Position numbers and translations under genes: made by a program
Notes under the pieces: generated by a model
Databases searched by the model: none
Seen by the model: the letters and a program-made list of their open reading frames with translations, nothing else
Told to the model about the DNA's origin: nothing
In this document: in pieces, positions 11,040-21,056 of the stretch
Layout of the letters: every line of letters begins with the position of its first letter
How positions within the stretch are numbered: the first letter of the stretch is position 1
NCBI GenBank assembly: GCA_017591395.1
Contig: WEDG01000771.1
Location: 186,001-250,000 of the forward strand
Length of the DNA: 64,000 nt
From: Schistocephalus solidus
Taxonomy: Eukaryota > Platyhelminthes > Cestoda > Diphyllobothriidea > Diphyllobothriidae
Direction of reading: 5' to 3'

Positions 11040-11987
11040 CTGATGTGGCTTAGCCTCCGGTGGTTTACGGCAGGTTGTTGTGGAGGCGCATGTGTCCTAA
11101 TTGGCCCATGCGGTGTGTAAATGTGCCGGAGCAGTGAGGGCAGTGGAGGCGGGCACGTCGACTGTATGTCGGAGCCCCAGGCACTGGTTCACCAGGCGCC
11201 TAGCGATGGATTCGCAGGTGACCGACCAGGCCAATGCGTGATTTGAAGTTGCAGGTGCAGTGTGGGCAGGAGAAATCGGTAGAGGCTGGGGGATGTCATT
11301 CATGGAAGTGGGGGTGGCAGTGGCGGTAAGAATAGCAGAAGCGGAGGGTGTGCATGGTGTATCGGTGTTGTCGGCATTGTGGTGAATTCCACTGTCATGG
11401 ATGCGCTTGTGACCAAATAGGCTAATGCGATGAGTGAATGCGCGAGGACAGTGAGAACAGTAGAGGCGGCAATATCTGCTGTGTGTTGGTGCACCAGGCA
11501 CTGGTTTACCATTCTCTGTACGATGGATTCGCAAGTGACCGACCAGGCCGATGCGTGAGGTGAATGTGCGGTCGCATTGAGGACAGTTTAGGAGAGAGTC
11601 CCCATCGCTGATTGTGGTGATGGTGCTAGTGAAGGCGAAGGCGGTGGTGGTTGCGGTGGTGGGGGTAACAGGCGATGAGTAGAGGGATGTGGTCTCTATG
11701 ATGGTAGAAGTAATGGAATTGATGCCAGGAGTGAGGGTGGGGGAGTCTAAAGGAGGGTTGGCAGAATTTGACGTAAAAGTTGGAATTGTCAGATTGTTGG
11801 TGCATTGCCTCCGAAGATGCCCAACCAGGCCGATTCGCGCGCAGAAGCTGCGTTGACAGCGCGGGCATGTTGGCAGGACCTGGGCATCAACGATATTGGT
11901 CTGGGGTGCTGGTGCCTTTCGTGCCACTCTCTTGGCCTTGGTGGCGGTGATCCGGTTGGCCTCATAGATTGCTGAACCAGTCTTCAC
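11040..11987 (-). pseudogene. C2H2 zinc-finger C-terminal region of LINE ORF
   Basis: The open frame 11987-11097 starts just after the RT-distal part (KTGSAIYEANRITATKAKR). It has a C2HC-type finger at residues 41-62 (CPRCQRSFCARIGLVGHLRR, then QC), a Ser/Thr/Pro linker, a C2H2 finger at 135-155 (CPQCDRTFTSRIGLVGHLRI, then H) and one at 177-197 (CSHCPRAFTHRISLFGHKRI, then H). A frameshift then hides at least two more fingers, visible in another frame towards 11040. The fingers share an unusual R/HIxLxGHxRI core instead of a classic C2H2 linker, so they look amplified within the element. Likely role is nucleic-acid binding; inference. Confidence 0.8.
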
Positions 11988-12330
11988 TGATCTTCTCCAT
12001 GCCGGTCTATCCTAGGCGAAGTCCTCCCAGGTAGCCGGGTTGATGTGCAGTGGCTTCAGCAATTTCTTCAGTGTCCTTGTAGCGTCGTTTATGACCTCCC
12101 TGTCGGCAAGCACCCGTAGTGACATCTACGTAGAAAAGTCGTTTGGGTAGTTGCTCGTCCTCAATTCTTACCAGGTGGCCACTCCATAGCAGTTGCACTT
12201 GCCTCAGCATGGCGTGGATGCTGAGGATTCCGGTCCGCTCCTGGACTTCCATGTCTCGGATCCTGTCTTGTCATCTCAGAGTCAGTATTTTGCGAAGGCA
12301 GCTTAGATGGAAGTGCTTCAGATTCCTGAC

Positions 12331-13344
12331 TTAGTTTGAGTAGACGGTCCATGTTTCCGCTCCGTAAAGGAGTTTCGTCAAGACGGCGGCCTTGTACATC
12401 TTCAATTTGGTGTTCAGGTGAATACCGTAGCGATTCCACACGGAGACCTGCAGCCGGCCGAAAGTCTGACTAGCTTTGGAGATCCGTTGGGCAACCTCGT
12501 CATCGACTCGCGTGTTGCGTGACAGTGTGCCTCCTAGATAAGCGAAGGTTTCCACGTTTTTGAGTTGAGCACCCTTAACATTGATTCGGGGAGCATTGTA
12601 TTCTGCGCTGGGTGGCGGCTGGTGCATGAAAACCGTTTTGGCTGTACTGATTGTTAATCCAAAATCGGCGCAGCCTGTGGCGAAGAGGTCCATACTCCTT
12701 TGCATGTCCTCCTTCGTCACAGTGTTAAGGGCGCAGTCATCCACGAAGAGCAAGTTATGGACTGTAGTTGTAGACACGCGCATTGGGGTCTGCATACGGT
12801 GACTGTTGAGAAGGTGCCCATCAGTTCTGTAGGCGATGCGGATCCCAGGCTTCTCATCACGGTAGGCGTCCATCAGCATAGCCGAGAACATGAGACTTAG
12901 CAGGGTGGGGCCAGTTCGCAGCCCTGCTTCACTCCGTTGGTCACTGCGAATGCTTCGGATACCGTTCCGTTGTCAGTGACGCACGCCGTCATCCCGTCAT
13001 TAAACTGACGCACCATGTGCGTGAACCGCTCAGAACAGCCGAATTTCTGCATGACTTTCCACAGTCCGTCGCGATTCACCGTGTCAAAGGTTTTCGTTAG
13101 ATCCACGAAGGTAGTGTATAGGTTAGTTCGCATCTCCTGACACTTCTCTTGTAGCTGGCGGGCGGCAAAGATCATATCGGTTGTCGAGCGGTGTCGGCGG
13201 AAGCCACATTGGCTTTCCTGGAGCAGGACCTGCTCTAGGTGATCGTTCAGACGATTGAGAAGGATTCGGGCAATGAGATGCCTCTGTGATTATCACAGAG
13301 TTGCCGGTTCCACTTACGTTTGTAGAGATGGACGATGGTTGCAT
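12331..13344 (-). pseudogene. LINE reverse transcriptase (broken)
   Basis: Two or more frames carry RT blocks: MIFAARQLQEKCQEM and LYTTFVDLTKTFDTVNRDGL (palm motif A) in 13175-12897, [10 protein letters not shown] (motif B) at about 12920, then FVDDCALN (catalytic motif C, residues 49-52 of the 12891-12331 frame). The [20 protein letters not shown] and KLLYGAETW blocks follow. A frameshift separates motif B from motif C. It would copy LINE RNA at a nicked target; this copy cannot make a full protein. Confidence 0.85.
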
Positions 13345-13769
13345 CTTTGAAATCCTGAGGAACTTGTCCTTGGCGCCACATCCCCTGGAAGAGTTTTGGT
13401 GAGTTCTGCTATCAGCCGGGGCCCACCGTGCTTGTAGACTTCCGGTCGGGATTGCGTCGGATCCTGGTGCTTTACCGCAGACGTCCCACTATGTCGTTCC
13501 GGATGGCAAAGGCAAAATTAGCGTCGCGTCGCTCTGCCTTTGTCCGGCCGCTCCAGAAGAAGGTGTAGCCGGCACCTACCTCCTCCAGCTGACCCTGCTC
13601 AGAGAATCGAGTCTCGCTGAGAGCAGCAACGTCCACCTTTTAGTGGGCCAGTTCCCGAGCAACTAACACCGTCATCCGTTTCGACTGGTTGCTCCTCAGA
13701 TTGTCTAAAAGGGAATAAAAATTCCAGGCTGCTAGTGTGAACGGACTCACCCGAGCAGCCTGATGGGGG

Positions 13770-14325
13770 ATGGGGATGGGGCTATTGTTGTTTGTTAGAG
13801 TTTAACAACCGCGTATTTTGCAATCTGAGAACCACAGCTGGCTGCAAAAGGCGTGATAACCAGCATTTGTTTAGGGCACTTTTTCTAGCCCCTTCCTCCG
13901 CGAGGAGGCAAGCAGTGCTGTCCCTAAATAGGGCTGCTCGGACATCCCAGACGGCTGCCGAACTCCACGATGGGTTATGGTTTGTTTTAGTAGGAGAACA
14001 ACCCAAGTTATCCTGGGCCACCTACGGGGTTGTTGTCGCCCCCACCGAAGGACTTTTTGAGAGGGGCGAGGTGATAAGTTCGGGAGTCAGACATACCGGG
14101 TGTGGAGGCACACACAACACCGGAAACCCTCACCTGGTTTAGCCCGCCGGTCGTGACGGTTGCCCGGGATGTGGCCACTGGGAAGAATCCAACTTCAAGG
14201 AGCCACAGGGGAGAGTTGGGTACCAGTTAGAGGCGGCCACAGGCGGCATTCACCACCTGTACGAGACAAATGGAGCGACCAAATGCTATCTGTGTAGTGA
14301 TTCCCCTAACTTGTACCCCTACACC
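13770..14325 (-). other. LINE 5' region (non-coding or decayed ORF1)
   Basis: This is the reverse complement of 21940-22500 of the plus-strand LINE, with shared blocks such as CTGGCTGCAAAAGGCGTGAT at 13840 and the GCATTCACCACCTGTACGAG end near 14250. No recognisable ORF1 domain was seen. Confidence 0.6.
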
Positions 14326-14329
14326 CCAG

Positions 14330-15365
14330 ATTTAAGAGTACAAGCACGACAGCTACGGAAAAATCCGTTTCATAAGACTAGGATTTCATCTGTGAATTAC
14401 ATTGCTAAATTGAGTTATATAGATGATAAAAAAGAAACAACCTCAAAGAAGAGTTTTGTCTCCTTAGCGGAAATCGTGATTTTACCTAATTTCTCTAGAA
14501 ACTATACACAATTCTGAGTGAAACTATCACAATCCCTCGTAAGTAGGTGGAGTTGACGGAAAGTCACCCATAAATTCTGTAATATGATGCACCGATTAAT
14601 GATATTATCGTAAACCATGGGACTTCAGTTTAGGATTATTGGGCAATGCATAGATTTCGGGGATTGTTGTTTGGGATTGCCCCTGGGAATATGCAATTTC
14701 ACCCGAAAGTTACTTCGCCTTTTTAAGATGCTTCAGCACTTTGTTAAAAGATGAAATCTTTCACTTTGGTAACGTCCGTGGAGAGAGGCATTTATGTTGA
14801 GCCATCTTCTAATAATGATAACATCTTCCGCTTGTAGCCTGATTGGATCAACTCGTATTTAAGTCTCCTTTGTCTGCGGGGAGATGGAGAATGCTTAGTC
14901 AGATTTTATCTGTTTAATCCGTACCTTACTTCAGGTGATAGGGATGTATAATGGTTCCAATCTTTACGCTCGGACAGTGTTCTTTCAGATTGTTAACACA
15001 TCCTCTTCGGTGAAGTTTCATGCCAATATGATGTATTTCAAGCTTGCAAAGGAGTCGAGGTAATTTGAGTCAGAATGATCCTATTTCATACCCTTTGAAA
15101 GCAGGTTATCTTCCGTTGTTTTAAAGCCTCTTCCTTGGTTTGTACAGTGCGTTTATTGATTGTTCACCCACATTCAATTCATTATTGTTCCAAATTTCAA
15201 GCAGGATTTGCACGCTCACAACATATGTACAGACAAAAGGGCATTCAATAGCTGACATCGTATGCTGATTGTTTTGCCATCCCGTCCGTCATGGAACGAG
15301 GTAAAAGCGTTCGGTATTATAATTTTTCTAGATTTTGATGTGTGTTTCGTAATTCGTGGATCAAA
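14330..15365. other. No supported gene
   Basis: Mixed sequence with short ORFs only. No recognised repeat core was found. Confidence 0.45.
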
Positions 15366-15366
15366 T

Positions 15367-15368
<2 letters not shown>

Positions 15369-15456
<88 letters not shown>
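15369..15456. repeat. (TA)n microsatellite
   Basis: Perfect TA dinucleotide run of 88 bases at the edge of PLE 3. All ORFs across it are artefacts of the repeat. Confidence 0.98.
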
Positions 15457-15458
<2 letters not shown>

Positions 15459-15540
15459 TATGGATATAGGAGAAAATACGGACCCCAGGTGTTGAAATGG
15501 AAGGAGAAGATAAGGCGATCTCTGGGGTAGAAGATATACT

Positions 15541-15585
15541 TGTCTGACGTTTCACACTCATACTCGAGCGCATCATCGGAGATAG
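15541..15585 (-). ncRNA. Hammerhead-like motif in PLE 3 tail
   Basis: Minus strand: CCGATGA-T, then a 6-bp stem GCGCTC/GAGTGT with a 6-base loop, then GAAACGTC and AGAC. It matches the hammerhead core except U4 is C, plus one unpaired T before the stem. The same layout, with different but still pairing stem bases, is at 44975-45016 and 56482-56520. Activity not tested. Confidence 0.5.
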
Positions 15586-15717
15586 AGCATAGGGGGAACG
15601 ACATGGTTTAAAAAGGGTCTTTAGTGCTCACTTGCGGTAGGTCTAGCCGCCTCGTTTCTCATTTGTCCTCCCCTCGTGTGCCAATGGTGCTTGACGGCCT
15701 CATAGGGCACTGGTAGG

Positions 15718-16467
15718 TCAATGCTGCGGTTGATAGAGTTGGCGTATGACTGCCAAGCTGCGATGACTTCCCTCGCCAGTCTGTTTTCGGCTCGGCCGAG
15801 CACTTGAGCCCGTCAAAAATCGAACCGGTGGTTGTTTTTCTAGACTGTGCATGGCGACGTGTGATCGAATATCCTTTCGCCTTACGGCCAAAGTGTGCTC
15901 GTGCATGCGCGTACTCAGTCGTTTGTCGGTCATGCCGCAGTAGTTGGCCGGGCAGTCTAGACAGTTGACACGATAAATGACGCCTGAGGTGTCTGCGGGT
16001 GGTAGTCGGCCCTTTGGTTGCATGACTAATCGACGGATGGTGGCCTCCGGTCGGTGTCCAACGCCCACGTTTAGCGGTCTTAACACGCGCTCAGTGGCTT
16101 CTGAGACGTTCCTCACATAGGGCAAGACATGGAAGGTTTCAGGTCTTTGCTTAGGCTCACCTTCGGTCTTTGTATGCCTTTGGTATAAGCATTTTTTTAC
16201 GAAGCTGCGTGGATATCCACTGGCGAGAAAGAGGCGCCATAGGGTTTTACGTTCTCGCAGCTTCTCAGCCTCTGTGCTGCAGTGTGTCTGGATGCGACGA
16301 AAAAAGCGATCGGACGCAACTGCGTTTATGCGAGAGGGGGTGATTGCTGTTGTAGTGAAGAATTTTCTCCGTGTTTGTCGCTTTTCGAAACACGCCAGTC
16401 TGGAGGGTTCCGTCCTCCTGCCTTGATATCTGAACATCGAGAAAAGGGAGCACTCCATCCTCTTCAT
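15718..16467 (-). pseudogene. PLE linker and GIY-YIG endonuclease domain
   Basis: The 249-codon frame reads VGHRPEATIRRLVMQPKGR, then SGVIYRVNCLDCPANYCGMT and DKRLSTRMHEHTLAVRRKD. This is the Cys-containing GIY-YIG variant of PLEs; the YIG core is altered to YCG here. The nuclease would nick target DNA. Its start overlaps the RT frame, marking a frameshift. Confidence 0.88.
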
Positions 16468-17086
16468 CCTCCATTGTGAATTGAATCTGTGGGAAAATCG
16501 AGTTCAGATCCCTTTTGAAGTTCTCTTTGGCTTCTCGGTGTATGATAACAAAGGTGTCGTCTACGTAGCACATCCAGAATTTCGGCTTGTAGATCTGGAA
16601 GACCTGAGTTTCCAGTTCTTGCAGGATGGCCTCCGCAAGGTAGCCGGAGATCGGTGATCCCATCGGGGTTCCCTGGATTTGCTCATAAACATAGTTGTTA
16701 AACGTGAAGTACGTGCGAAGGCAGTAGTCCAGTAACTCCATTGCGTGTTCCCTTTTAAAAAGTTTTCCTTCATTGTTGTACCTTCTGTCCAGAAGGTCAT
16801 CGATGACTCTCATGGCCAATTCTCTTGGGATTGATGTGAATAGGGAGACGACGTCAAAGGACACCATTATCTCGTCGGGGGCGATTGTGATGCCTCGGAG
16901 TTTTTCTAGGAAGTGCGTTGAGGATACGACTGTGTGTTCTGAGCCCTCTACCAGCTTCTTCAAATGCTTAACGAGCCATTTAGCCTGTCCGTAGGTAGGC
17001 GTGCCTTTCAGCGCCACGATGGGCCGTAGGGGAACATTCGGCTTGTGGATTTTTGGCAAACCGTAGAACCGCGCTAAAGGCGGCAT
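16265..17086 (-). pseudogene. PLE reverse transcriptase domain
   Basis: A 273-codon frame begins FYGLPKIHKPNVPLRPIV. MVSFDVVSLFTSIPRELAM (residues 74-92) carries catalytic motif A, GTPMGSPIS is at 139-147 and YVDDTFVI at 174-181 with the catalytic Asp pair intact. LPFLDVQ and FRKATNT follow. The domain is nearly whole, but the frame shifts before the GIY-YIG part. Confidence 0.9.
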
Positions 17087-17616
17087 CCTGTGGTTTCATT
17101 AGTCTCCAATCGTTTTCGGATATTGCCTTTTTGGCTCCTCATTAGATTCAGACTCTTATTGATTTTTCCTACCAGTGTTTTCATAGGGTCAGATTCGACG
17201 ACCTTATATGACAGACTGTCGTTTAGTAGCTCCTGAGCTTTTGCCACGTATTCTGACTTGTCCAAGATAACAGTTGCCCGTCCTTTTCCGCTGGAACTAT
17301 AACAATTTCTTCGTCCTTCTTTAATTCCCTAATGGCCTTTACCTCGGATGGAGGGATAGTTCGGCGTGGCCTGTGGGATATGATGAAGGAAACGACTTGC
17401 TGGCGGATCGAGTTCTTGGCGTCTTCTGTGGTCTGTGTCTTTTAGAGTGTCGCTTCCAGTGAGGCAATAAAATCCACTGTATGTGCTTCTCCCGTGTTGA
17501 AGCCGGATTCGTGCTGAAGCACTTTAATCTGATCAGATGTTAGTTGTTTAGACGACAGATTATGGACGGATGATTGTTCAGGTACGTGTGCCTGTGCATG
17601 TTTTAGGCTACACATT

Positions 17617-18240
17617 TTGTTCAGTAGTTGGGCATTTTTCTTGTCTCGGACCTCATTCATCTACATTCGTCGTCAAAAATACGGCAGGGAAATCGAACGG
17701 GAGAAAGCAGAATGTGCATCACGCCTGGAGATGACAACACTGCAAAACTTAATGTGCTGGATAACGAATAAGATGAATGAGGTCCGAGACAAGAAAAAGG
17801 CCCAACTAGTGAACAAAATGTGTAAGATCGCTAAACGTGGGCGTTGGACACCGACCGGAGGCCACCATCCGTCGATTAGTCATGCAACCAAAGGGCCGAC
17901 TACCACCCGCAGACACCTCAGGCAGATGCCCAATCAGAAAAGTCCGTGAATTCCTGGAAGCAATGCACTCAGATGAGGCATGCATCAACCGGCATATCGA
18001 TTTGGATGCCACATACAAAATCGTTAAAGAAAAATTCAAACGCGCACAACCAATCACGACGGGATGACGAAATACACTGAAAGCCTATTGGTTCGGATTT
18101 TGGGCAATCTCAGAATCCTTTGTTTAACACGGTTAATTAATTTAATTGTTCCTGTACACTGCCTGTAGTCTGACGACGAGCTGGGGGACCAGTCTCGAAA
18201 AATTTACGCATTAAAAGTTTTCTATTTTTTCCCCAAAAGA
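17617..18240 (+). mobile_element. Penelope-like element 4, internally deleted, head to head with PLE 3
   Basis: The plus strand carries a short N-terminal piece (MNEVRDKKKAQLVNKMCK, also in PLE 3 near 17650 minus). It jumps straight to GVGHRPEATIRRLVMQPKGR (pre-GIY-YIG), then to the C-terminal REFLEAMHSDEACINRHIDL. The RT and most of the nuclease are deleted. A tail near 18170-18205 has CTGACGA, a GAGCTGG/CCAG-CTC stem and GAAA. Confidence 0.8.
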
Positions 18241-18304
18241 ATTTCGTCTTTATTGTTGAATATCTTGGGATGCCTGTTTTTCAATACATATATATATATA
18301 TAGA

Positions 18305-18570
18305 ATGGAACCGACAAAGACAAGGGAGACCGGAATGGCCATTTCTGGCTTATTAGCCGTCATCAGCCCAGGTGTGCCACACTTGGGATTGGGTATGACT
18401 GGCTGATGACGGCTAATAAGCCAGAAATGGCCATTCCGGTCTCCCTCTTTGTCGATTCAATCTATCATATGCTACACGTCGCTATGCGACCGCCTGCGAG
18501 GGCTCTAGTCTGAGCTCCAGGGCACAACGGAACATGCATGTTCCTTAAGCGAATCGGTGAGCCCCATACT
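18305..18570. repeat. Dispersed repeat family A, snap-back copy
   Basis: Arm 18312-18368 and arm 18401-18454 are inverted copies of one segment, differing by a 3-base indel, with a 32-base spacer. 18463-18570 (GCTATGCGACCGCCTGCGAG, then GGCACAACGGAACATGC) is a second family block also seen at 53560-53635 and, reversed, at 60125-60190. No coding capacity. Confidence 0.85.
18397..18441 (+). ncRNA. Hammerhead-like fold in repeat family A
   Basis: GACTGG (18397-18402) can pair with CCGGTC (18436-18441) as stem I. CTGATGA is at 18403-18409, stem II GGCT/AGCC with loop AATA at 18411-18422, and GAAA at 18424-18427. A minimal stem III AT/AT with loop GGCC precedes U at 18435. All core bases are present, but the pair closing stem II is C-A rather than G-C, which would weaken a ribozyme. 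Confidence 0.45.
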
Positions 18571-18573
18571 ATC

Positions 18574-18629
<56 letters not shown>
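18574..18629. repeat. (TA)n microsatellite
   Basis: TA run with one TG interruption near 18591, between repeat family A and the retrozyme-like repeat. Confidence 0.95.
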
Positions 18630-18634
<5 letters not shown>

Positions 18635-18657
18635 GGGTATGTTGCTATAGGTGCAAC

Positions 18658-18717
18658 AGGCAAGACGTAGACAGCTGTTTCATGGTCGTTACCGATCATC
18701 AGTACGTCATATGCATT
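18658..18717 (-). ncRNA. Type I hammerhead ribozyme candidate, copy 1
   Basis: Minus strand: stem I GACGTA/TACGTC (6 bp, perfect), CTGATGA, stem II CGGT/ACCA with loop AACG (one mismatch), GAAA, palindromic stem III ACAGCTGT, cleavage triplet GTC, then stem I. A distal stem I helix lies beyond an internal loop. The base pair next to the core in stem II is U-U rather than G-C. Confidence 0.6.
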
Positions 18718-18980
18718 GTGCAGTGAGGAATATATACATGTCAAACAATCGTATGACACTCACTGATGTGGTTAGGATCACACTTGATCCCATTACGTCC
18801 GCCCGCCAGCTAAGCCGCGGCGTCAACGGGCACGTTGATGATCATAGGCGCATTGCCGCATATATTATAATTATGATGATGCTGGATTCACCAGCAAACC
18901 GGGCGAGCAGCTGTAAACGAACGTTGTGTCATAAGACACATGCCACATATATATTATAGGTATGTTGCTAAAGGTGCAAC

Positions 18981-19039
18981 AGGCAAGACGAAGACAGCTG
19001 TTTCACGGTCGTTACCGATCATCAGTACGTCATATGCCT
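18981..19039 (-). ncRNA. Type I hammerhead ribozyme candidate, copy 2
   Basis: Minus strand: distal stem I AGGCA/TGCCT (5 bp), internal loop, stem I GACG/CGTC plus one mismatch, CTGATGA, stem II CGGT/ACCG with loop AACG (perfect), GAAA, ACAGCTGT, GTC. Where copy 1 has lost a pair, copy 2 keeps it, and the reverse. The common ancestor therefore had perfect stems. A U-U pair again closes stem II. Confidence 0.62.
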
Positions 19040-19189
19040 TGTGCAGTGAGGAATATATACATGTCAAACAATATGGCATGTGTCTTATGACACAACGTTC
19101 GTTTATCGCCAGTGACTAGCTGGCGGGCGGACGTAATGGGATCAAGTGTGATCCTAACCACATCAGTGAATGTCATACGATTGTTAATT

Positions 19190-21050
19190 TATATGAAAAT
19201 TCCCTGCTCTTGAATTGCATGGGGAGTCCAATTTACTCCCTATGCATTTGGGCCGAGTTAACTATCAAATGAAACTTAACATATTTTACTGGATATAAGT
19301 ATTCATGAAAAACAAATGTACATTATATAACACAAAAAATTACAAATATGTATATATCTTCTATCAAATATCGCAATATTCCAATAAGTTGGACAAAGAA
19401 ACGATTTATCAAAGTCGGAAAGAGTTTTTTTAATGTCTTATAACGGTAAACTTTATTTAGCTCTTATTTTAACTTATATTTTCTCGTGTTACCTTAAACA
19501 ATTGTTGAAAACCCTGCTTGTCGTTGTCGACAAAAGACATTTTTACTTATACAATTTGAAAGCTAACTTAGAGAATTTTCTTAGTTATCCGGCGGTAGGA
19601 ATGTGTCGTTTATTCTTCACAGCTGTTCAATAATGGCGCCTATCTGCAAAAATGAATTTTGAACCGCAGATCAGCTCCTTGAAGGTACGGTTGGATATAT
19701 TCTATAAACATTAAACAGGGGAACGGGAAAAACCTTCTTTATAAACAGCGTATAGTTGAATCTTTGCACGAATTGCTGTCATTTATAATATAACAAACGG
19801 AAATTAGTAGTCTTCAGTATATAGAGGCTGTCCGTGGAGTAAATTTGACGGCTACATACCTGTATTAATAAATAAAATAGGTTAAAGCTAATTGCTTATA
19901 CGTAAGATCGATAACAAAGAACGGTGTTAAGGCGTATATACCTAGAACCTTTAGAATTGATTCTCCCCTTAGCCTTGGGGAACTTTAAATCCCCATATTC
20001 AAAGTTCGATAAAATCTAAACTGTTCAGGTTTCGTCAAAATCCGTCTAGTCCCGAGTGTTGGTTGCTATATGTTTTAACTGCGGTTAACGTGCCTTTTCA
20101 TTTGTCATTTGTACAGTATTGCAAGATCCCATATTTAACAGTGCAGAGTGCACAGAATATTATAGGATCGGACGTTTGCATTTTTAAAGAACTTTTATCT
20201 TCTGAGTTGTTATGGGATAAATTCAGGCTGGAATAAAAAAATATAGGAAAAAAATAGTCGGCATACAAATATCAGAATACTGGTTAGTGGCAGTTGGCAG
20301 TGGTCAGATTATTTGCGTATTTCGATGTCGATTGACATAGAGAGCATTCTCGATGAAACCTTCTTACGGTAATTTACGTTGGCCGGTAGCTAAAGCTGGT
20401 CTTAAACCAAACATTATGTCACCGAACTTCTAACAATTAAAGTACAAAGAGACGTTCGTTAAGGCCGGTCAATCTATGAGCCTCTTGCTAGATTACACGT
20501 TAACAGTGGACGAGAACAAAACAACCTTATGCAGGCTTTGTTTTTTTAAATTTGTTGGTAAATATTAGTGCCGAGCCGGGTATTAACTTGTGTTGTCAGA
20601 GTTTGGTGATGAGTCGTGTTTAAAAAGTTCCCGAAGAATGGAGTGCACGACCTACAATGCCCAAAATAATATTTCTAGTAGTGCTTCAGCTATTTGACCC
20701 AGTAACCGGTCCGTTCATGTGTAAATTTTATTAACAGATGTGAAGAGGAAATGTCAACTGCAAACTCCGTTATTGACCAAGTCGTGTGTAGCACATGTAG
20801 ACGAGTTCCTGCAGCTCGGTCAGTCAGTATGGCCTGTGCCAGCGACAGGTAGTTGACAGGCTCAGAAAATTGAATAATGCACGGGACAAGACCGAGAAAA
20901 GGAGACTTATTCTGGAGACTTCATTCCCACAGAACATCAGCGCATTCCTCCTTATAACGTGCTTCAGTCTGCCATGGGGCACTGACTGTTGTGATTGGGA
21001 TGGCTGTCAACTGATGGGCTAACTCAGACCCCACAATTCCTCTTTTGTTT
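19190..21050. other. AT-rich stretch without supported gene
   Basis: Only short ORFs. No recognised domain, exon or repeat family. Confidence 0.5.
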
Positions 21051-21056
21051 ATGAGG

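Larger units (their letters stand above)
10615..14325 (-). mobile_element. APE-type LINE with C2H2 zinc-finger tail, minus-strand copy, internally deleted
   Basis: Order on the minus strand: 5' region (14325-13770, shared with the plus-strand copy), start of the AP-endonuclease domain (13720-13490, with [20 protein letters not shown]), a deletion removing most of the endonuclease, reverse transcriptase (13344-12331), RT-distal region (12252-12007), and zinc fingers (11987-11040). The RT-distal [12 protein letters not shown]... ILSIHAMLRQVQLLWSGHLV is typical of RTE/BovB-like LINEs; the clade call is inference. 3' boundary uncertain. Confidence 0.85.
15480..17665 (-). mobile_element. Penelope-like element 3, most complete copy
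   Basis: Minus-strand order: N-terminal domain (17660-17442, then 17265-17074 with MDKSEYVAKAQELLNDSLSY), reverse transcriptase (17086-16265), GIY-YIG endonuclease (16467-15718), C-terminus (15800-15620) and a 3' tail with a hammerhead-like motif (15585-15541). Penelope-like elements are retroelements with an RT related to telomerase and a GIY-YIG nuclease. Frameshifts between the segments make it non-autonomous. Confidence 0.92.
18636..19187 (-). mobile_element. Retrozyme-like tandem/inverted repeat with two hammerhead motifs
   Basis: A 114-base segment at 18636-18749 is directly repeated at 18959-19072, a period of 323 bases. Each copy carries a hammerhead fold on the minus strand. The unit's remainder (18750-18958) reappears after the second copy in inverted, internally deleted form: 18914-18945 pairs with 19074-19105, and 18744-18812 with 19117-19185. 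Metazoan retrozymes are small tandem non-autonomous elements with a hammerhead per monomer, so the layout fits that class; class membership is inference. No ORF of note. Confidence 0.65.

Noticed and set aside
15262..15604. Long Tyr-Ile ORFs on both strands
   Set aside because: They are translations of the (TA)n microsatellite.
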